A program made the translations under genes and the position numbers. DNA of 64,000 nucleotides from Pedobacter psychroterrae. GTDB taxonomy: Bacteria; Bacteroidota; Bacteroidia; Sphingobacteriales; Sphingobacteriaceae. Numbering within the stretch: position 1 is the first letter of the stretch; every line of letters begins with the position of its first letter. Below are positions 17,297 to 26,482 of this stretch, in pieces. Below the pieces are notes generated by a model. That model had not been told where the DNA came from. It ran no database searches and was given only the letters and a program-made list of their open reading frames with translations. The stretch is from positions 124,001 through 188,000 of the forward strand of contig NZ_SJSL01000007.1 in assembly GCF_004331695.1 (NCBI RefSeq). Reading direction: 5' to 3'.

Positions 17297-18163
17297 ATGA
17301 AACCACAATTACTTAAAGTCACCAGCAATCCTGTGGGCTCTTTTAATGTACGAAGGGACAACATACCCTACCTCAATAACCGCTGGCATTATCACGCAGA
17401 AGTGGAACTGATCTTTTTCAAAGAAGGCAATGGCACGCAATTTATTGGCGACAGCATCAAACGCTTCAGATCGGGCGATGTAGTGTTGGTAGGTGCGCAA
17501 CTGCCACATTATTGGAGATTTGATGACGCTTATTTCAACGGAGAAAAGACGCAGGCTGATATTGCGGTTGTACATTTTTGTGAAGATTTCTGGGGAAGTT
17601 CTTTTTTAAATTTACCGGAAAACAAATCTATCAAAATGATCCTGGAAAAGGCACAGCGCGGCATTCAGGTTCAGGGCAGCAGCAAGGAAAATATAGGCAA
17701 ACTCATAGAATCACTGTTGACCGCAGAAGGCCCTAAAAGGATTATGCTGCTGATGGAAGCATTAATGGAAATAGAGAAATCGGCCAGTAACGTAACACTT
17801 TCTTCTATGGGCTTTCACCATGATTATGCCGAAACTGAAAACGACAGGATCAACGCGATCTACAATTATTCCCTTGCAAATTTTAAACGTAAAATCCAAA
17901 TGGAAGAGATGGCCTCAGTGGCAAACATCAGTCCCAATTCATTTTGCCGGTATTTTAAATCCAGAACAAGAAAAACCTATACCCAGTTTATCAGTGAAAT
18001 AAGGGTAGGCCATGCCTGCAAGCTGCTCATAGAAGACAGTATGAATGTCAAACAGATCTGTTATGAAAGCGGGTTCCATAACTTTGCAAGTTTCCATAAG
18101 CATTTTAAAATGATTACCGGAAAGAGCCCGCTTTCATATCAGAAATCTTTTCTGCAGAAATAA
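17297..18163 (+). CDS. AraC family transcriptional regulator
   Basis: The 288-residue protein has an N-terminal cupin-like sensor (RWHYHAEVELIFFKEGNGTQFIGD, about 30-60, shown only partly as HYHAEVEL) and a C-terminal double helix-turn-helix of the HTH_18 type (about 190-285; VANISPNSFCRYFKSRT and ICYESGFHNFASFHKHFK parts). Such regulators usually respond to sugars. The gene is convergent with the GH109-like gene, three bases apart at their ends, and may govern neighbouring carbohydrate genes; that link is only positional. Confidence 0.92.
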   Translation: MKPQLLKVTSNPVGSFNVRRDNIPYLNNRWHYHAEVELIFFKEGNGTQFIGDSIKRFRSGDVVLVGAQLPHYWRFDDAYFNGEKTQADIAVVHFCEDFWGSSFLNLPENKSIKMILEKAQRGIQVQGSSKENIGKLIESLLTAEGPKRIMLLMEALMEIEKSASNVTLSSMGFHHDYAETENDRINAIYNYSLANFKRKIQMEEMASVANISPNSFCRYFKSRTRKTYTQFISEIRVGHACKLLIEDSMNVKQICYESGFHNFASFHKHFKMITGKSPLSYQKSFLQK

Positions 18164-18166
18164 AAC

Positions 18167-19594
18167 CTATTTTACACTTCTTACCGTGGTATTGCCACCA
18201 CCTTCCAGTGTCAGGCCAACAGGTTTATTTTTTTGCCAGCTTCCTCTGGTAAAATCAGGGATATCTACACTTGAAGATCTCTTGGACACAGATTTCTTGC
18301 TCAGCGGAACGATGCAGCTCCATGAAGCAGCATCATATACATCCTGATCTAAAGGAAGCCCGTTGCGCAGGCAGTCAATCAGTCGCCAGTCCATGATAAA
18401 GTCCATTCCACCATGTCCGCCTATTTTCTTTGCTATTTCACCTACGTGTTTTATGATCGGCGGACTATAAGTATCATATAATTTCTTCAATTCTTCCTCT
18501 TTAACCCATTCTTCTCCAAAAGAGATACGTGCAGGGTCAGGCCATTTACTTGCAAAACCTTTGGTTCCGCTCAGCAAATGGATTCTTGAGTAAGGTCTAG
18601 GTGATGTTACATCATGCTGCAGCATCATGGTTTTACCATTGGCAGTCCTGATGGTCGTGGTATTCATATTGCCACGGTATTTTTTACCAACAAATTCATT
18701 GTAAAAAGCATCCGTTTTAGCTTTCTCCACCGCTTCCGGCCCCATCTGAAAATCATTGGTAGACATAGATACCAGATAGTCCATTTTATCACCCCTGTTG
18801 ATGTTCAGACACTGTGCTATCGGGCCAAGGCCATGTGTAGGATATAAATTTCCGTTGTAGTCAATGTTCTCTTTTAGCCTCCACATGCTTTCATACCCTT
18901 TTTTATTGAAGTTAAGGCCCAAAAGGTTGTGGATATATGCCCCTTCTGCATGCAGCAATTCTCCAAACATACCATTGCGGGCCATGTTTAAAGTCAGCAT
19001 CTCAAAAAAGTCGTAACAGCAGTTTTCCAGCATCATGCAATGCTTGCGGGTCTTTTCAGAAGTTTCTACCAGTTTCCAGCAATCGTCGATGGTCAGTGCA
19101 GCGGGCACTTCCGTGGCCACATGCTTACCACTTTCCATTGCATAAACTGCCATCGGAGTGTGCAGGTGCCATGGTGTACAGATATAAATAAGATCAAGGT
19201 CTTCCTTATCGATCATGTCTTTCCAGCCATTCTCACCGGAATATTCTGTCGCTTTAGGCAGTCCTTTAGCGGTCAGGCTTTTCTGGGCAGCAGTAGCTCT
19301 TTCTGGTAATTTATCACACAGTGCTTTTATTTCTACACCTTCTATAAACGACATCCTTCCTACAGCACCCGGTCCGCGCATTCCCAGACCAATAAAACCA
19401 ATCCTGACTTTGTCAATTTTCGGAGCTGCATAGCCGCTCATATTAAATCGCTGAGCACCAGTTATGTTACTTAGGTCTGAAAGCAAATGATCATTATCTG
19501 ATCCATTTTCTTTGGCAAATGATGGAATGCCGATAGCCATTGCTCCGGTTCCTACTGCAAGCTGTTGTAAAAATTTTCTTCGGTTAGGTTTCAT
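18167..19594 (-). CDS. GH109-like Gfo/Idh/MocA family protein with Tat signal
   Basis: The 475-residue protein has a twin-arginine signal (NRRKFLQ), a Rossmann NAD(P) motif (RIGFIGLGMRGPG, about 65-77) and the blocks typical of family GH109 alpha-N-acetylgalactosaminidases: ENCCYDF, NGNLYPTHGLGPIAQCLNI, a GHGGMDF motif, VYDAASWS and IPDFTRGSW near the end. GH109 enzymes use NAD+ in a redox-assisted cleavage. Activity on GalNAc is only one known specificity, and other N-acetylhexosamine or glycoside substrates are possible. It is the last gene of the minus-strand lacI-kduI-DUF4861-kduD series, 99 bases after kduD, and has its own LacI-type site upstream. Confidence 0.85.
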   Translation of the reverse strand: MKPNRRKFLQQLAVGTGAMAIGIPSFAKENGSDNDHLLSDLSNITGAQRFNMSGYAAPKIDKVRIGFIGLGMRGPGAVGRMSFIEGVEIKALCDKLPERATAAQKSLTAKGLPKATEYSGENGWKDMIDKEDLDLIYICTPWHLHTPMAVYAMESGKHVATEVPAALTIDDCWKLVETSEKTRKHCMMLENCCYDFFEMLTLNMARNGMFGELLHAEGAYIHNLLGLNFNKKGYESMWRLKENIDYNGNLYPTHGLGPIAQCLNINRGDKMDYLVSMSTNDFQMGPEAVEKAKTDAFYNEFVGKKYRGNMNTTTIRTANGKTMMLQHDVTSPRPYSRIHLLSGTKGFASKWPDPARISFGEEWVKEEELKKLYDTYSPPIIKHVGEIAKKIGGHGGMDFIMDWRLIDCLRNGLPLDQDVYDAASWSCIVPLSKKSVSKRSSSVDIPDFTRGSWQKNKPVGLTLEGGGNTTVRSVK

Positions 19595-19660
19595 TTTATT
19601 TTTGTTTATCTACCAGACCAATATACAGCGCTTCAGCTCCGCTTTAAAAAGTTTTCTTTA

Positions 19661-19674
19661 CACAAACGGTTGCG
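19661..19674. promoter_or_regulatory. LacI-type operator candidate upstream of the GH109-like gene
   Basis: On the minus strand CGCAACCGTTTGTG fits the AAnCGnTT core of LacI/GalR sites and shares CGCAAnCGTTT with the site upstream of uxuA. It lies 67 bases before the ATG of the GH109-like gene, in the kduD-GH109 gap. Confidence 0.45.
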
Positions 19675-19693
19675 TAATACGAATATTTCATTA

Positions 19694-20464
19694 CTACCTT
19701 CCCATCCATCCTCCGTCTACCGTCATCACGGTACCGTGCATATAGGCTGAAGCATCAGAAGCTAAAAAAACTACAGGCCCTTTAAAGTCCGCAGGTTCGC
19801 CCCATCGGTTTGCTGGAATCCGTTCCATAATAGAGCGGCTGCGGTTTTCATCAGCCCTAAGGGCCGTAGTATTGTCTGTAGAGATGTATCCGGGTGCAAT
19901 GGCATTTACGTTTACGCCCTTCGCGGCCCATTCATTGGCAAATGCTTTGGTCAGCTGTCCCACTGCCCCCTTGCTCGCTGCGTATCCAGGCACGGTAATC
20001 CCGCCCTGAAAGGTGAGCAGGGATGCTGTAAAAATGATTTTACCGCTTCCGCGCTGAACCATCTCACGTCCTATTTCCCTTGTCAGGATAAAGGGCGCAG
20101 TCTGGTTTACAGCTACCACCTCATCCCAATATTCATCAGGGTGCTCAGCTATGGGATTGCGTAATATCGTTCCTGCATTGTTCACCAGTATATCTATTAC
20201 AGGATGGTCTTTTTTTAACTGCTCACAAAAACTCTTAAGTGATGTTCTGTCGCTAAAATCGCACTGATAGGCATAGAATTTTTTTCCTAACCTGTTGACA
20301 GACTGCTCCACCTCACTGCCTGAAAGCTCCAGGTTTGCGGATACACCGATGATATCGGCACCTGCCTCTGCAAGGGCCTCGGCCATCGCTTTTCCTATCC
20401 CCCTCTTACACCCTGTAACCAGGGCCAGTTTGCCCTTTAAATTAAATAAATCAAGTACTGCCAT
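19694..20464 (-). CDS. kduD: 2-dehydro-3-deoxy-D-gluconate 5-dehydrogenase (SDR)
   Basis: The 256-residue classical short-chain dehydrogenase has TGCKRGIGKAMAE (cofactor binding), NNAGT, the catalytic Ser in FTASLLTFQGG and YAASKGA (Tyr/Lys), and KduD-type ends (MAVLDLFNLKGKLALVTG; HGTVMTVDGGWMGR). It reduces 2,5-diketo-3-deoxygluconate to KDG after KduI. Position next to kduI supports the call. Because no uxuB is seen nearby, a broader role with fructuronate cannot be excluded. Confidence 0.92.
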   Translation of the reverse strand: MAVLDLFNLKGKLALVTGCKRGIGKAMAEALAEAGADIIGVSANLELSGSEVEQSVNRLGKKFYAYQCDFSDRTSLKSFCEQLKKDHPVIDILVNNAGTILRNPIAEHPDEYWDEVVAVNQTAPFILTREIGREMVQRGSGKIIFTASLLTFQGGITVPGYAASKGAVGQLTKAFANEWAAKGVNVNAIAPGYISTDNTTALRADENRSRSIMERIPANRWGEPADFKGPVVFLASDASAYMHGTVMTVDGGWMGR

Positions 20465-20484
20465 TATTTTTATTATATCTGTAA

Positions 20485-21621
20485 TTACTGTACGCTAACC
20501 ACCAGGGGCTGCAGCAGTTTTTGTTTATAGTTATTTAAGTAATCGAACCAGACCGTGGCACTGGTGACTTCATTGGCTTTGTCCCAGGCTGCCCCATTGT
20601 AGTAAACAATTGGCTGCCCGCTTTTTATAGCGGTATGGCTTAGTAAATGCATACGGTCGGTATTCATGACCAATGCATCACCCGGTACGATCGTACCTAC
20701 CCCGGTAATGCCATCTGCACCATGTTTCGGCTCCCAATACCCCATCACTCCCTGCAGCTCGTTCATCAGAACGGTACCGGGTTCTTTCCGCTTCACAATA
20801 CCGATCACCACCGGCAATGCTTCCTCACCTGCATACGTATAACTTACTTCCACCCTATTCAACCGTGAGCCGGCGTCCAGTGAGATGGTTTTTGTTACCT
20901 TCACAGCCTTGCCTGCCACGTTCCAGTCATCATATCCCAGTTGAAAGGTACTGCGCAAAGGCCCGTTGTCAAGCACTTTCCAGTGATGGTAGTTTTTGGA
21001 AAAGTAAATAGAATCCTTCACAAAAGGAGCAATATCACCCGCACCCAGCGTAAGTCCCACACTATAATAGTCCATTCCTTCACCATGATCGGTATGATAA
21101 TCACCTGATTTATACCAATTGTTTATCACTAGTTTGGTAGTCCTTTTCCCCCATACATCAGTACCGAAAGCATTGTCCTTCCTCGTTTCCAATGCTTTCC
21201 CATACATCCTGAAGGCTACTTTATCATTTTCCCAGGCAAAATCATCAAAACGCTCGGGTACAAAACGGGCATAGGTTTTTTTAACAGGGGCGACCGGTTT
21301 GCCGGGCACTAATGAGAGTTTAACTATGCCACTTGCTGCTACATTAACCTGCACCAGCAGATTCTGAACCGTCTTTTGTCCTAGGTATTCCAGTTGAAAG
21401 GAAAGCTCTTCCTTGGTAGTGAGGTCTGTTACTTTAAAATTAGCGGTATCTATACCCGGGTATTTAGCGGTTATGTCAGCCCATTTAATAGCTACCACTG
21501 CACCTGGCCGCTGTAGTTTTGAAGAATTACTGATAGTAATCGTAGCTTTTGAAACTGTCTGGGCAGCTGCCAGAGCCGAAAGCCCGCAAAACATCAAAAG
21601 AAAAAAGCTTGTTTTGTTCAT
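20485..21621 (-). CDS. DUF4861 family secreted protein
   Basis: The 378-residue protein starts with a Sec signal peptide (ends LAAAQ) and then shows DUF4861 features: SYGLTLGAGDIAP-like and FVPERFDDFAWENDKVAFRMYG-like blocks, YYSVGLTLGAGD and MGYWEPKHGADGI segments. The family is mostly found in uronate and pectin utilisation loci; its biochemical function is unknown to me. It lies between kduD (20 bases) and kduI (24 bases) in the same operon, so it probably acts on an extracellular or periplasmic unsaturated uronide before import. Confidence 0.85.
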   Translation of the reverse strand: MNKTSFFLLMFCGLSALAAAQTVSKATITISNSSKLQRPGAVVAIKWADITAKYPGIDTANFKVTDLTTKEELSFQLEYLGQKTVQNLLVQVNVAASGIVKLSLVPGKPVAPVKKTYARFVPERFDDFAWENDKVAFRMYGKALETRKDNAFGTDVWGKRTTKLVINNWYKSGDYHTDHGEGMDYYSVGLTLGAGDIAPFVKDSIYFSKNYHHWKVLDNGPLRSTFQLGYDDWNVAGKAVKVTKTISLDAGSRLNRVEVSYTYAGEEALPVVIGIVKRKEPGTVLMNELQGVMGYWEPKHGADGITGVGTIVPGDALVMNTDRMHLLSHTAIKSGQPIVYYNGAAWDKANEVTSATVWFDYLNNYKQKLLQPLVVSVQ

Positions 21622-21645
21622 CGGAGGTTTTATTTGTCTTTAAAA

Positions 21646-22491
21646 CTATTTTAATTCGTTGATGGCACAATGATCCATATCCCCATAGTCGAGGTTCTCC
21701 CCTGCCATGCCCCATATAAATGTATAGTTGCTGGTTCCGGCACCTGCATGTATGGACCAATTTGGAGAGATGACCGCCTGCTCATTCTGCATCCAGATAT
21801 GTCTGGTCTCTTGTGGTTGTCCCATAAAGTGGCAAACGCTCTGCCCTTTAGGCACTTCAAAATAAAAATACACTTCCATCCTCCTGTCGTGCGTATGTGC
21901 AGGCATGGTGTTCCATACGCTACCGCTTTTCAATTCTGTCATACCCATTTGAAGCTGGCAGGTAGGAAGCACACTGTTTACCAATAATTTATTGATCACA
22001 CGGTGATTCGCTGTTTCCGCCGAACCCAGTTCTACGATCTCAGCTTCGGCTTTTGAAACTTTTTTAGCGGGATAAGTATGGTGTGCCGGTGCAGAATTGA
22101 TATAAAACTTAGCCGGGTTTTGAGGATCTGCAGATATAAAGCTGACTTCCTTGGTGCCTTTTCCAATATAAAGTGCTTCTTTGAAATCCAGTTCATAACT
22201 GGTACCATCCGCCACAACAGTTCCTTTTGCCCCTACATTAATGATCCCCAGTTCTCTCCTTTCCAGGAAATAATCCGCTTTCAATGCATCTGGATTGGGC
22301 AATACCAGCGTATTGTTAACAGGCATTGCACCGCCGGCAATATATCTGTCATAATGTGTCAGCGTAAGGCTTACTGTATCGGCATCAAATATGCGTTCTA
22401 TCAAAAAATTATCCCTCAGCCGGGTCGTATCCATTTGTTTGGTTTCGTCCGGACTAAGGGCATACCTGCTTTCAAAAAGTGTTTGTATCAT
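21646..22491 (-). CDS. kduI: 5-dehydro-4-deoxy-D-glucuronate isomerase
   Basis: The 281-residue protein matches KduI over its full length: TTRLRDNFLIERIF, the RRELGIINVG block, and the zinc-binding PAHTHDRRMEVYFYF region with two His and a Glu, followed by SPNWSIHAGAGTSNYTFIWGM (partial motif). It isomerises the 4-deoxy-5-keto-uronate released from unsaturated oligouronides. Its ATG overlaps the stop of the LacI-type gene by four bases (ATGA), indicating translational coupling. Confidence 0.96.
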   Translation of the reverse strand: MIQTLFESRYALSPDETKQMDTTRLRDNFLIERIFDADTVSLTLTHYDRYIAGGAMPVNNTLVLPNPDALKADYFLERRELGIINVGAKGTVVADGTSYELDFKEALYIGKGTKEVSFISADPQNPAKFYINSAPAHHTYPAKKVSKAEAEIVELGSAETANHRVINKLLVNSVLPTCQLQMGMTELKSGSVWNTMPAHTHDRRMEVYFYFEVPKGQSVCHFMGQPQETRHIWMQNEQAVISPNWSIHAGAGTSNYTFIWGMAGENLDYGDMDHCAINELK

Positions 22492-23522
22492 GTAGACATT
22501 CGTTTTATTAGTTGTACGGGTGTTATAATCGGAGGTGTAACCACGCTGATCCCCTCTTCTTTATTTCTTAAAAGATCTATCAGTACCCTTACTATGGTAT
22601 CTCCTACCAATTTAGGGAATTGTTCTATCGTGGTAATAGAAGGGGTAATGATGGCTGTACGCGGGTCATTCGAGTAACCCACTATTTTAAGATCTTCAGG
22701 TACTTTTATGCCCTGCTCTTTTGTAAACTGCAGCACGGCTATTGCGCTTGAATCGTTGTCTGTACAGATACCATCAGGAACTGTCCCGGACTGAAACAAT
22801 TTAGCAATAGCAGAAAGGGCATTGTCATGAGTCAGCTCCTGATGAAAAATCCAATCGCGGTTGACTTCAATGCCATTCGTTTCCATCGCTTTAAAAAATC
22901 CCGCTGAACGGTTCTGGTACAGATTGGATGTAAGGGGGCCAGAGATGTGCGCTATGCGCTTGCAGCCTGACTCTATCAGATGTAATGCCGAAAGATATCC
23001 CCCATTAAAATCATCGCCCTTAATGATCGTTGCACCGTGATCGGTCATCGGTGCACGATCATAAAAGATCACAGGCTTGCCATCTTCAATCAGTTTGTCA
23101 AAGTGGCCAAAATCGGTGGTAAACAAAGTACATGCTGCAATCAGTGCATCTACCCTGGATGAAAAAAGTATTTCTGTTAGCGCCGTTTCCATCGTCAGCG
23201 AATCGTTTGACTGGCAAATGATCAGGTTAAAGCCATGTTTGTGCAGGTTATTCTGAATGGTGGTGATCACCTCGGCATGGAAAAACATAGAGATCCTCGG
23301 TACAATCAAGCCTATCGTATGTGTCTTATTGCTTCTCAATCCGGAAGCCATCTGATTTCGGCGATAGTTTAACTGGGCAGCCATATCAAGTACGGCAGTC
23401 TTCGTTTTTTCCCGTACATACGGATGATTGTTGAGGGCACGCGAAATAGTTGCTGGTGAAAGCTTCAATGCTTCCGCAATATCAAGTATGGTATTTTGCT
23501 GCGACTTCTTTTCCTTGGCCAT
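22488..23522 (-). CDS. LacI family transcriptional regulator
   Basis: The 344-residue protein has the LacI helix-turn-helix and hinge at the N-terminus (TILDIAEALKLSPATISRALN, then RRNQMASGLRS) and a periplasmic-binding-protein-like sensor domain (about 60-340). It is the first gene of an operon with kduI, so its ligand is probably a uronate intermediate such as KDG or DKI. An 18-bp perfect palindrome 31 bases upstream suggests autoregulation. Confidence 0.95.
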   Translation of the reverse strand: MAKEKKSQQNTILDIAEALKLSPATISRALNNHPYVREKTKTAVLDMAAQLNYRRNQMASGLRSNKTHTIGLIVPRISMFFHAEVITTIQNNLHKHGFNLIICQSNDSLTMETALTEILFSSRVDALIAACTLFTTDFGHFDKLIEDGKPVIFYDRAPMTDHGATIIKGDDFNGGYLSALHLIESGCKRIAHISGPLTSNLYQNRSAGFFKAMETNGIEVNRDWIFHQELTHDNALSAIAKLFQSGTVPDGICTDNDSSAIAVLQFTKEQGIKVPEDLKIVGYSNDPRTAIITPSITTIEQFPKLVGDTIVRVLIDLLRNKEEGISVVTPPIITPVQLIKRMST

Positions 23523-23552
23523 ATATGCAAGCTAGTAAATTATTTGCAATAC

Positions 23553-23570
23553 TATGAAAACGTTTTCATA
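23553..23570. promoter_or_regulatory. LacI-type operator, perfect 18-bp palindrome
   Basis: TATGAAAACGTTTTCATA is fully palindromic with the central CG typical of LacI-family sites. It lies between the divergent lacI (start 23522) and lutA (start 23694) genes and can control both. Confidence 0.8.
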
Positions 23571-23693
23571 ATAGATACACATCATACTTAAAAAAGCTGT
23601 TTTACTGTGCTAAAATCGCTTACTTTTTTGCCAATATACTAGAATATGAGGTATACTAATCTACTATATTTACCCCCCTTGAACAATGATTAT

Positions 23694-24437
23694 ATGACCG
23701 TAGGACTATTTATACCTTGCTATATTGACCAGTTTTATCCAAATGCTGCCATCGCCACTTTAAATCTATTGAAGAAATTGGGTGTCGACGTGGTGTACCC
23801 TACCCGGCAGACCTGCTGCGGACAGCCCATGGCAAATTCTGGTTTTGAGCACCTCACCCAGGGCTGCAATGATCTTTTTATTGACAATTTTTCTCAATTC
23901 GACTATATCGTATCCCCATCAGGAAGCTGCGTACTTCATATAAAAGACCATCTTCATGCCGAAAACAATGAGGAGAAAGCTACAGAAGTAAGAAAAAAAG
24001 TGTATGAACTGACGGAATTCTTAACAGATGTACTTAAAGTTGAGCAGCTTACAGCAAGTTTTCCACATAAGGTGGGGGTGCATCAGAGCTGCCACGGACA
24101 ACGCGGCCTGATGCTGGCGCAAATGACCGAGCTGGTGGCCGCCCCCTATTCCAAACCCATGCATTTGCTAAATATGGTAGCGGGCTTGGAAATTGTGACG
24201 CTTAACCGTCCTGACGAATGCTGTGGCTTTGGTGGTACCTTTTGCGTGGCGGAAGAAGCCGTGTCTGTAAAGATGGGCAAAGACCGGGTATCCGATCATC
24301 TGCACAATGGTGCGGAGTTTATTACCGCAGCAGATATGTCCTGTCTGATGCATATGGAAGGGATTTTACGGAGACAAAAAAGCAATGTTAAGGTAATGCA
24401 CATTGCAGAGATCCTTAATGCACAGGAATTTAATTAA
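23694..24437 (+). CDS. lutA: Lactate utilisation (Fe-S)-binding protein LutA
   Basis: From the ATG at 23694 (MTVGLFIPCYIDQFYP) the protein has 247 residues, the usual LutA length; an upstream in-frame ATG at 23646 adds 16 residues not seen in the family. Two cysteine-rich CCG domains are present (RQTCCGQPMANSGF; SCHGQRG; PDECCGFGGTFCVAEE). LutABC oxidises L-lactate to pyruvate. It heads the plus-strand lut operon, divergent from the uronate regulator. Confidence 0.93.
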   Translation: MTVGLFIPCYIDQFYPNAAIATLNLLKKLGVDVVYPTRQTCCGQPMANSGFEHLTQGCNDLFIDNFSQFDYIVSPSGSCVLHIKDHLHAENNEEKATEVRKKVYELTEFLTDVLKVEQLTASFPHKVGVHQSCHGQRGLMLAQMTELVAAPYSKPMHLLNMVAGLEIVTLNRPDECCGFGGTFCVAEEAVSVKMGKDRVSDHLHNGAEFITAADMSCLMHMEGILRRQKSNVKVMHIAEILNAQEFN

Positions 24438-24452
24438 ATACAGATCAGCCAA

Positions 24453-25856
24453 ATGAATACAGGAACTAAAGACCATGCGCAACTATCAGATGCCTTTAAC
24501 GCTGATGAAGCACGTGTAAACTGGCATGATGAGACCTTGTGGTTTGTCCGCGCCAAGCGCGATAAGGCGGCGCACAATATTCCGGAATGGGAAGCACTGC
24601 GGGAAAACGCTTCGCAGATAAAGGACAATGTGCTGTCCAACCTGCACGATTATCTGGTAGCATTCGAAGCCAATGCCCAGGCCAATGGCATCAAAGTTCA
24701 TTGGGCTGCAAATGGAGCAGAGCACAATCAGATAGTATATTCAATTTTACAGGAACAGGGTGTGGACCGCATCGTAAAAAGTAAGTCTATGCTTACCGAA
24801 GAGTGCCACTTAAACGAATACTTGGAGGAAAAAGGAATAGATGTGGTCGATACTGACCTTGGGGAAAGGATTGTACAGCTGGCTAAAGAACCGCCCAGCC
24901 ACATTGTACTTCCCTGTATCCACAAGAAGAAGGAAGAAATAGGTGAGCTTTTTCACGAACACCTGGGTACTCCCGAAGGGATGTCAGACCCGGTGTTTTT
25001 AACCGCAGCGGCGCGTGTGCACCTGCGCGAAAAATTCATCACCCGCAAAGCGGCCATCACCGGTGTAAACTTCGCCGTAGCAGAAACAGGAGAATTTGTA
25101 GTGTGCACCAATGAAGGAAATGCCGATATGGGCGCGCACCTGGCTGATGTACACATTGCCTGCATGGGTATCGAAAAGATCGTACCCGAGCGCAGTCAGC
25201 TATCGGTGTTTTTAAGGCTGCTGGCCCGAAGTGCCACGGGACAACCCATCACCACTTACTCCAGTCATTTCAAAAAACCAAGACCTGGACAGGCTATGCA
25301 CATCATCCTGGTAGACAATGGCAGGACCACACAGTTGGGAAGACCTGATTTCAGAAATTCCTTAAAGTGCATCCGCTGTGGCGCATGTATGAACACCTGT
25401 CCGGTATACCGCAGAAGCGGTGGCCATAGTTACCATACCGCCATTGCCGGCCCTATTGGTTCTATACTGGCCCCCAATCTGGATATGAAGCAATATGCAG
25501 ATCTTCCATTTGCCTCTACCCTATGCGGATCATGTACCAATGTATGCCCGGTGAAGATCAATATTCACGAGCAACTGTACAAATGGAGGCAGGTAATTGT
25601 AAAAGAGGGTTATGCAGACCCTAAAAAAACGGTGGCAATGAAGGCAATGGATTTTACTTTATCCAATCCTTCGGTGTATAAAACAGCGGGTAAAGCAGGT
25701 CGTTTTGTCTTGAAACACCTTCCTTTTGTCGTAAGCAATAAACTCAATCTTTGGTACAAGCAGCGTGATATGCCCCAGCCCCCAACACAATCATTTGGAG
25801 AATGGTACCAACAGAATGAGCTAAAAAACATAAAAAAACATAACAATGACCAGTAG
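24453..25856 (+). CDS. lutB: Lactate utilisation iron-sulfur protein LutB
   Basis: The 467-residue protein has the N-terminal LUD domain (AANGAEHNQIVYSIL; ITGVNFAVAETGEFVV) and a ferredoxin-like pair of 4Fe-4S motifs, CIRCGACMNTCPVYR and CGSCTNVCPVKIN, near residues 308-370. It is the electron-transferring subunit of the LutABC complex. It starts 15 bases after lutA and overlaps lutC by 11 bases. Confidence 0.95.
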   Translation: MNTGTKDHAQLSDAFNADEARVNWHDETLWFVRAKRDKAAHNIPEWEALRENASQIKDNVLSNLHDYLVAFEANAQANGIKVHWAANGAEHNQIVYSILQEQGVDRIVKSKSMLTEECHLNEYLEEKGIDVVDTDLGERIVQLAKEPPSHIVLPCIHKKKEEIGELFHEHLGTPEGMSDPVFLTAAARVHLREKFITRKAAITGVNFAVAETGEFVVCTNEGNADMGAHLADVHIACMGIEKIVPERSQLSVFLRLLARSATGQPITTYSSHFKKPRPGQAMHIILVDNGRTTQLGRPDFRNSLKCIRCGACMNTCPVYRRSGGHSYHTAIAGPIGSILAPNLDMKQYADLPFASTLCGSCTNVCPVKINIHEQLYKWRQVIVKEGYADPKKTVAMKAMDFTLSNPSVYKTAGKAGRFVLKHLPFVVSNKLNLWYKQRDMPQPPTQSFGEWYQQNELKNIKKHNNDQ

Positions 25857-26451
25857 GGAACAGATATTAGCAAAGGTTAAAAGCAGTCAGCCTGACTGGA
25901 GGCCGCTACCACCAGCATTAACAAACGTACAAAATGCACTAAGCAACCCCGTTGAGGAATTTCGTACGGTACTGACCAATATCGGCGGGGCAGTTATTGA
26001 AGTTGACAGCTATGAGGCGATTGCAGCTTATATTCAGCAGGAGTTTAAAGATAAAAAACGGATCATAGCTACGATTCCGGAACTCTCCATGATGCCGGAG
26101 CTGTCAGGAACTATAGAAACCGGCTGGGAGAACCAGGACCCGCATAGTTATGAGAACGTAGACCTGGCCATTATCGGCGCGCACTTTGGTGTAGCAGAAA
26201 ATGCTGCGCTATGGATCACAGAAGCCCTGATGCACCAGCGTGTGATTCCTTTTATCTGCCAGCAACTGGCGGTCGTAATCAGAAAAACTGAAATTATACC
26301 TACCATGCATGAAGCTTATGCAAGAATAGGAAACGATGAGTACGGCTTTGGGGCCTTTATAGCAGGGCCCTCAAAAACCGCAGACATTGAACAGTCCTTA
26401 GTTCTTGGTGCGCACGGACCAAAAAGCATGACTGTATTTTTATTGGCTTAG
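25846..26451 (+). CDS. lutC: Lactate utilisation protein LutC
   Basis: The 201-residue LUD-domain protein carries the NVDLAIIGAHFGVAENAALWI-type core (about 104-125) and the C-terminal FIAGPSKTADIEQSLVLGAHGP motif characteristic of LutC/YkgG. It completes the lactate dehydrogenase complex. The ATG lies inside lutB, so translation is coupled. Confidence 0.93.
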   Translation: MTSREQILAKVKSSQPDWRPLPPALTNVQNALSNPVEEFRTVLTNIGGAVIEVDSYEAIAAYIQQEFKDKKRIIATIPELSMMPELSGTIETGWENQDPHSYENVDLAIIGAHFGVAENAALWITEALMHQRVIPFICQQLAVVIRKTEIIPTMHEAYARIGNDEYGFGAFIAGPSKTADIEQSLVLGAHGPKSMTVFLLA

Positions 26452-26454
26452 CCA

Positions 26455-26482
26455 TTAGGCTAGACCTTGCGGTCTAGCCTAA
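26455..26482. repeat. 12-bp inverted repeat between lutC and uxaC
   Basis: TTAGGCTAGACC and GGTCTAGCCTAA pair perfectly around TTGC. It includes the last codons of uxaC. There is no T-run on either side, so it is at most a weak or processing-type transcript end. Confidence 0.7.

Noticed and set aside
26455..26482. Rho-independent terminator between lutC and uxaC
   Set aside because: The stem is perfect, but there is no T-run on either strand, so it is listed only as an inverted repeat.
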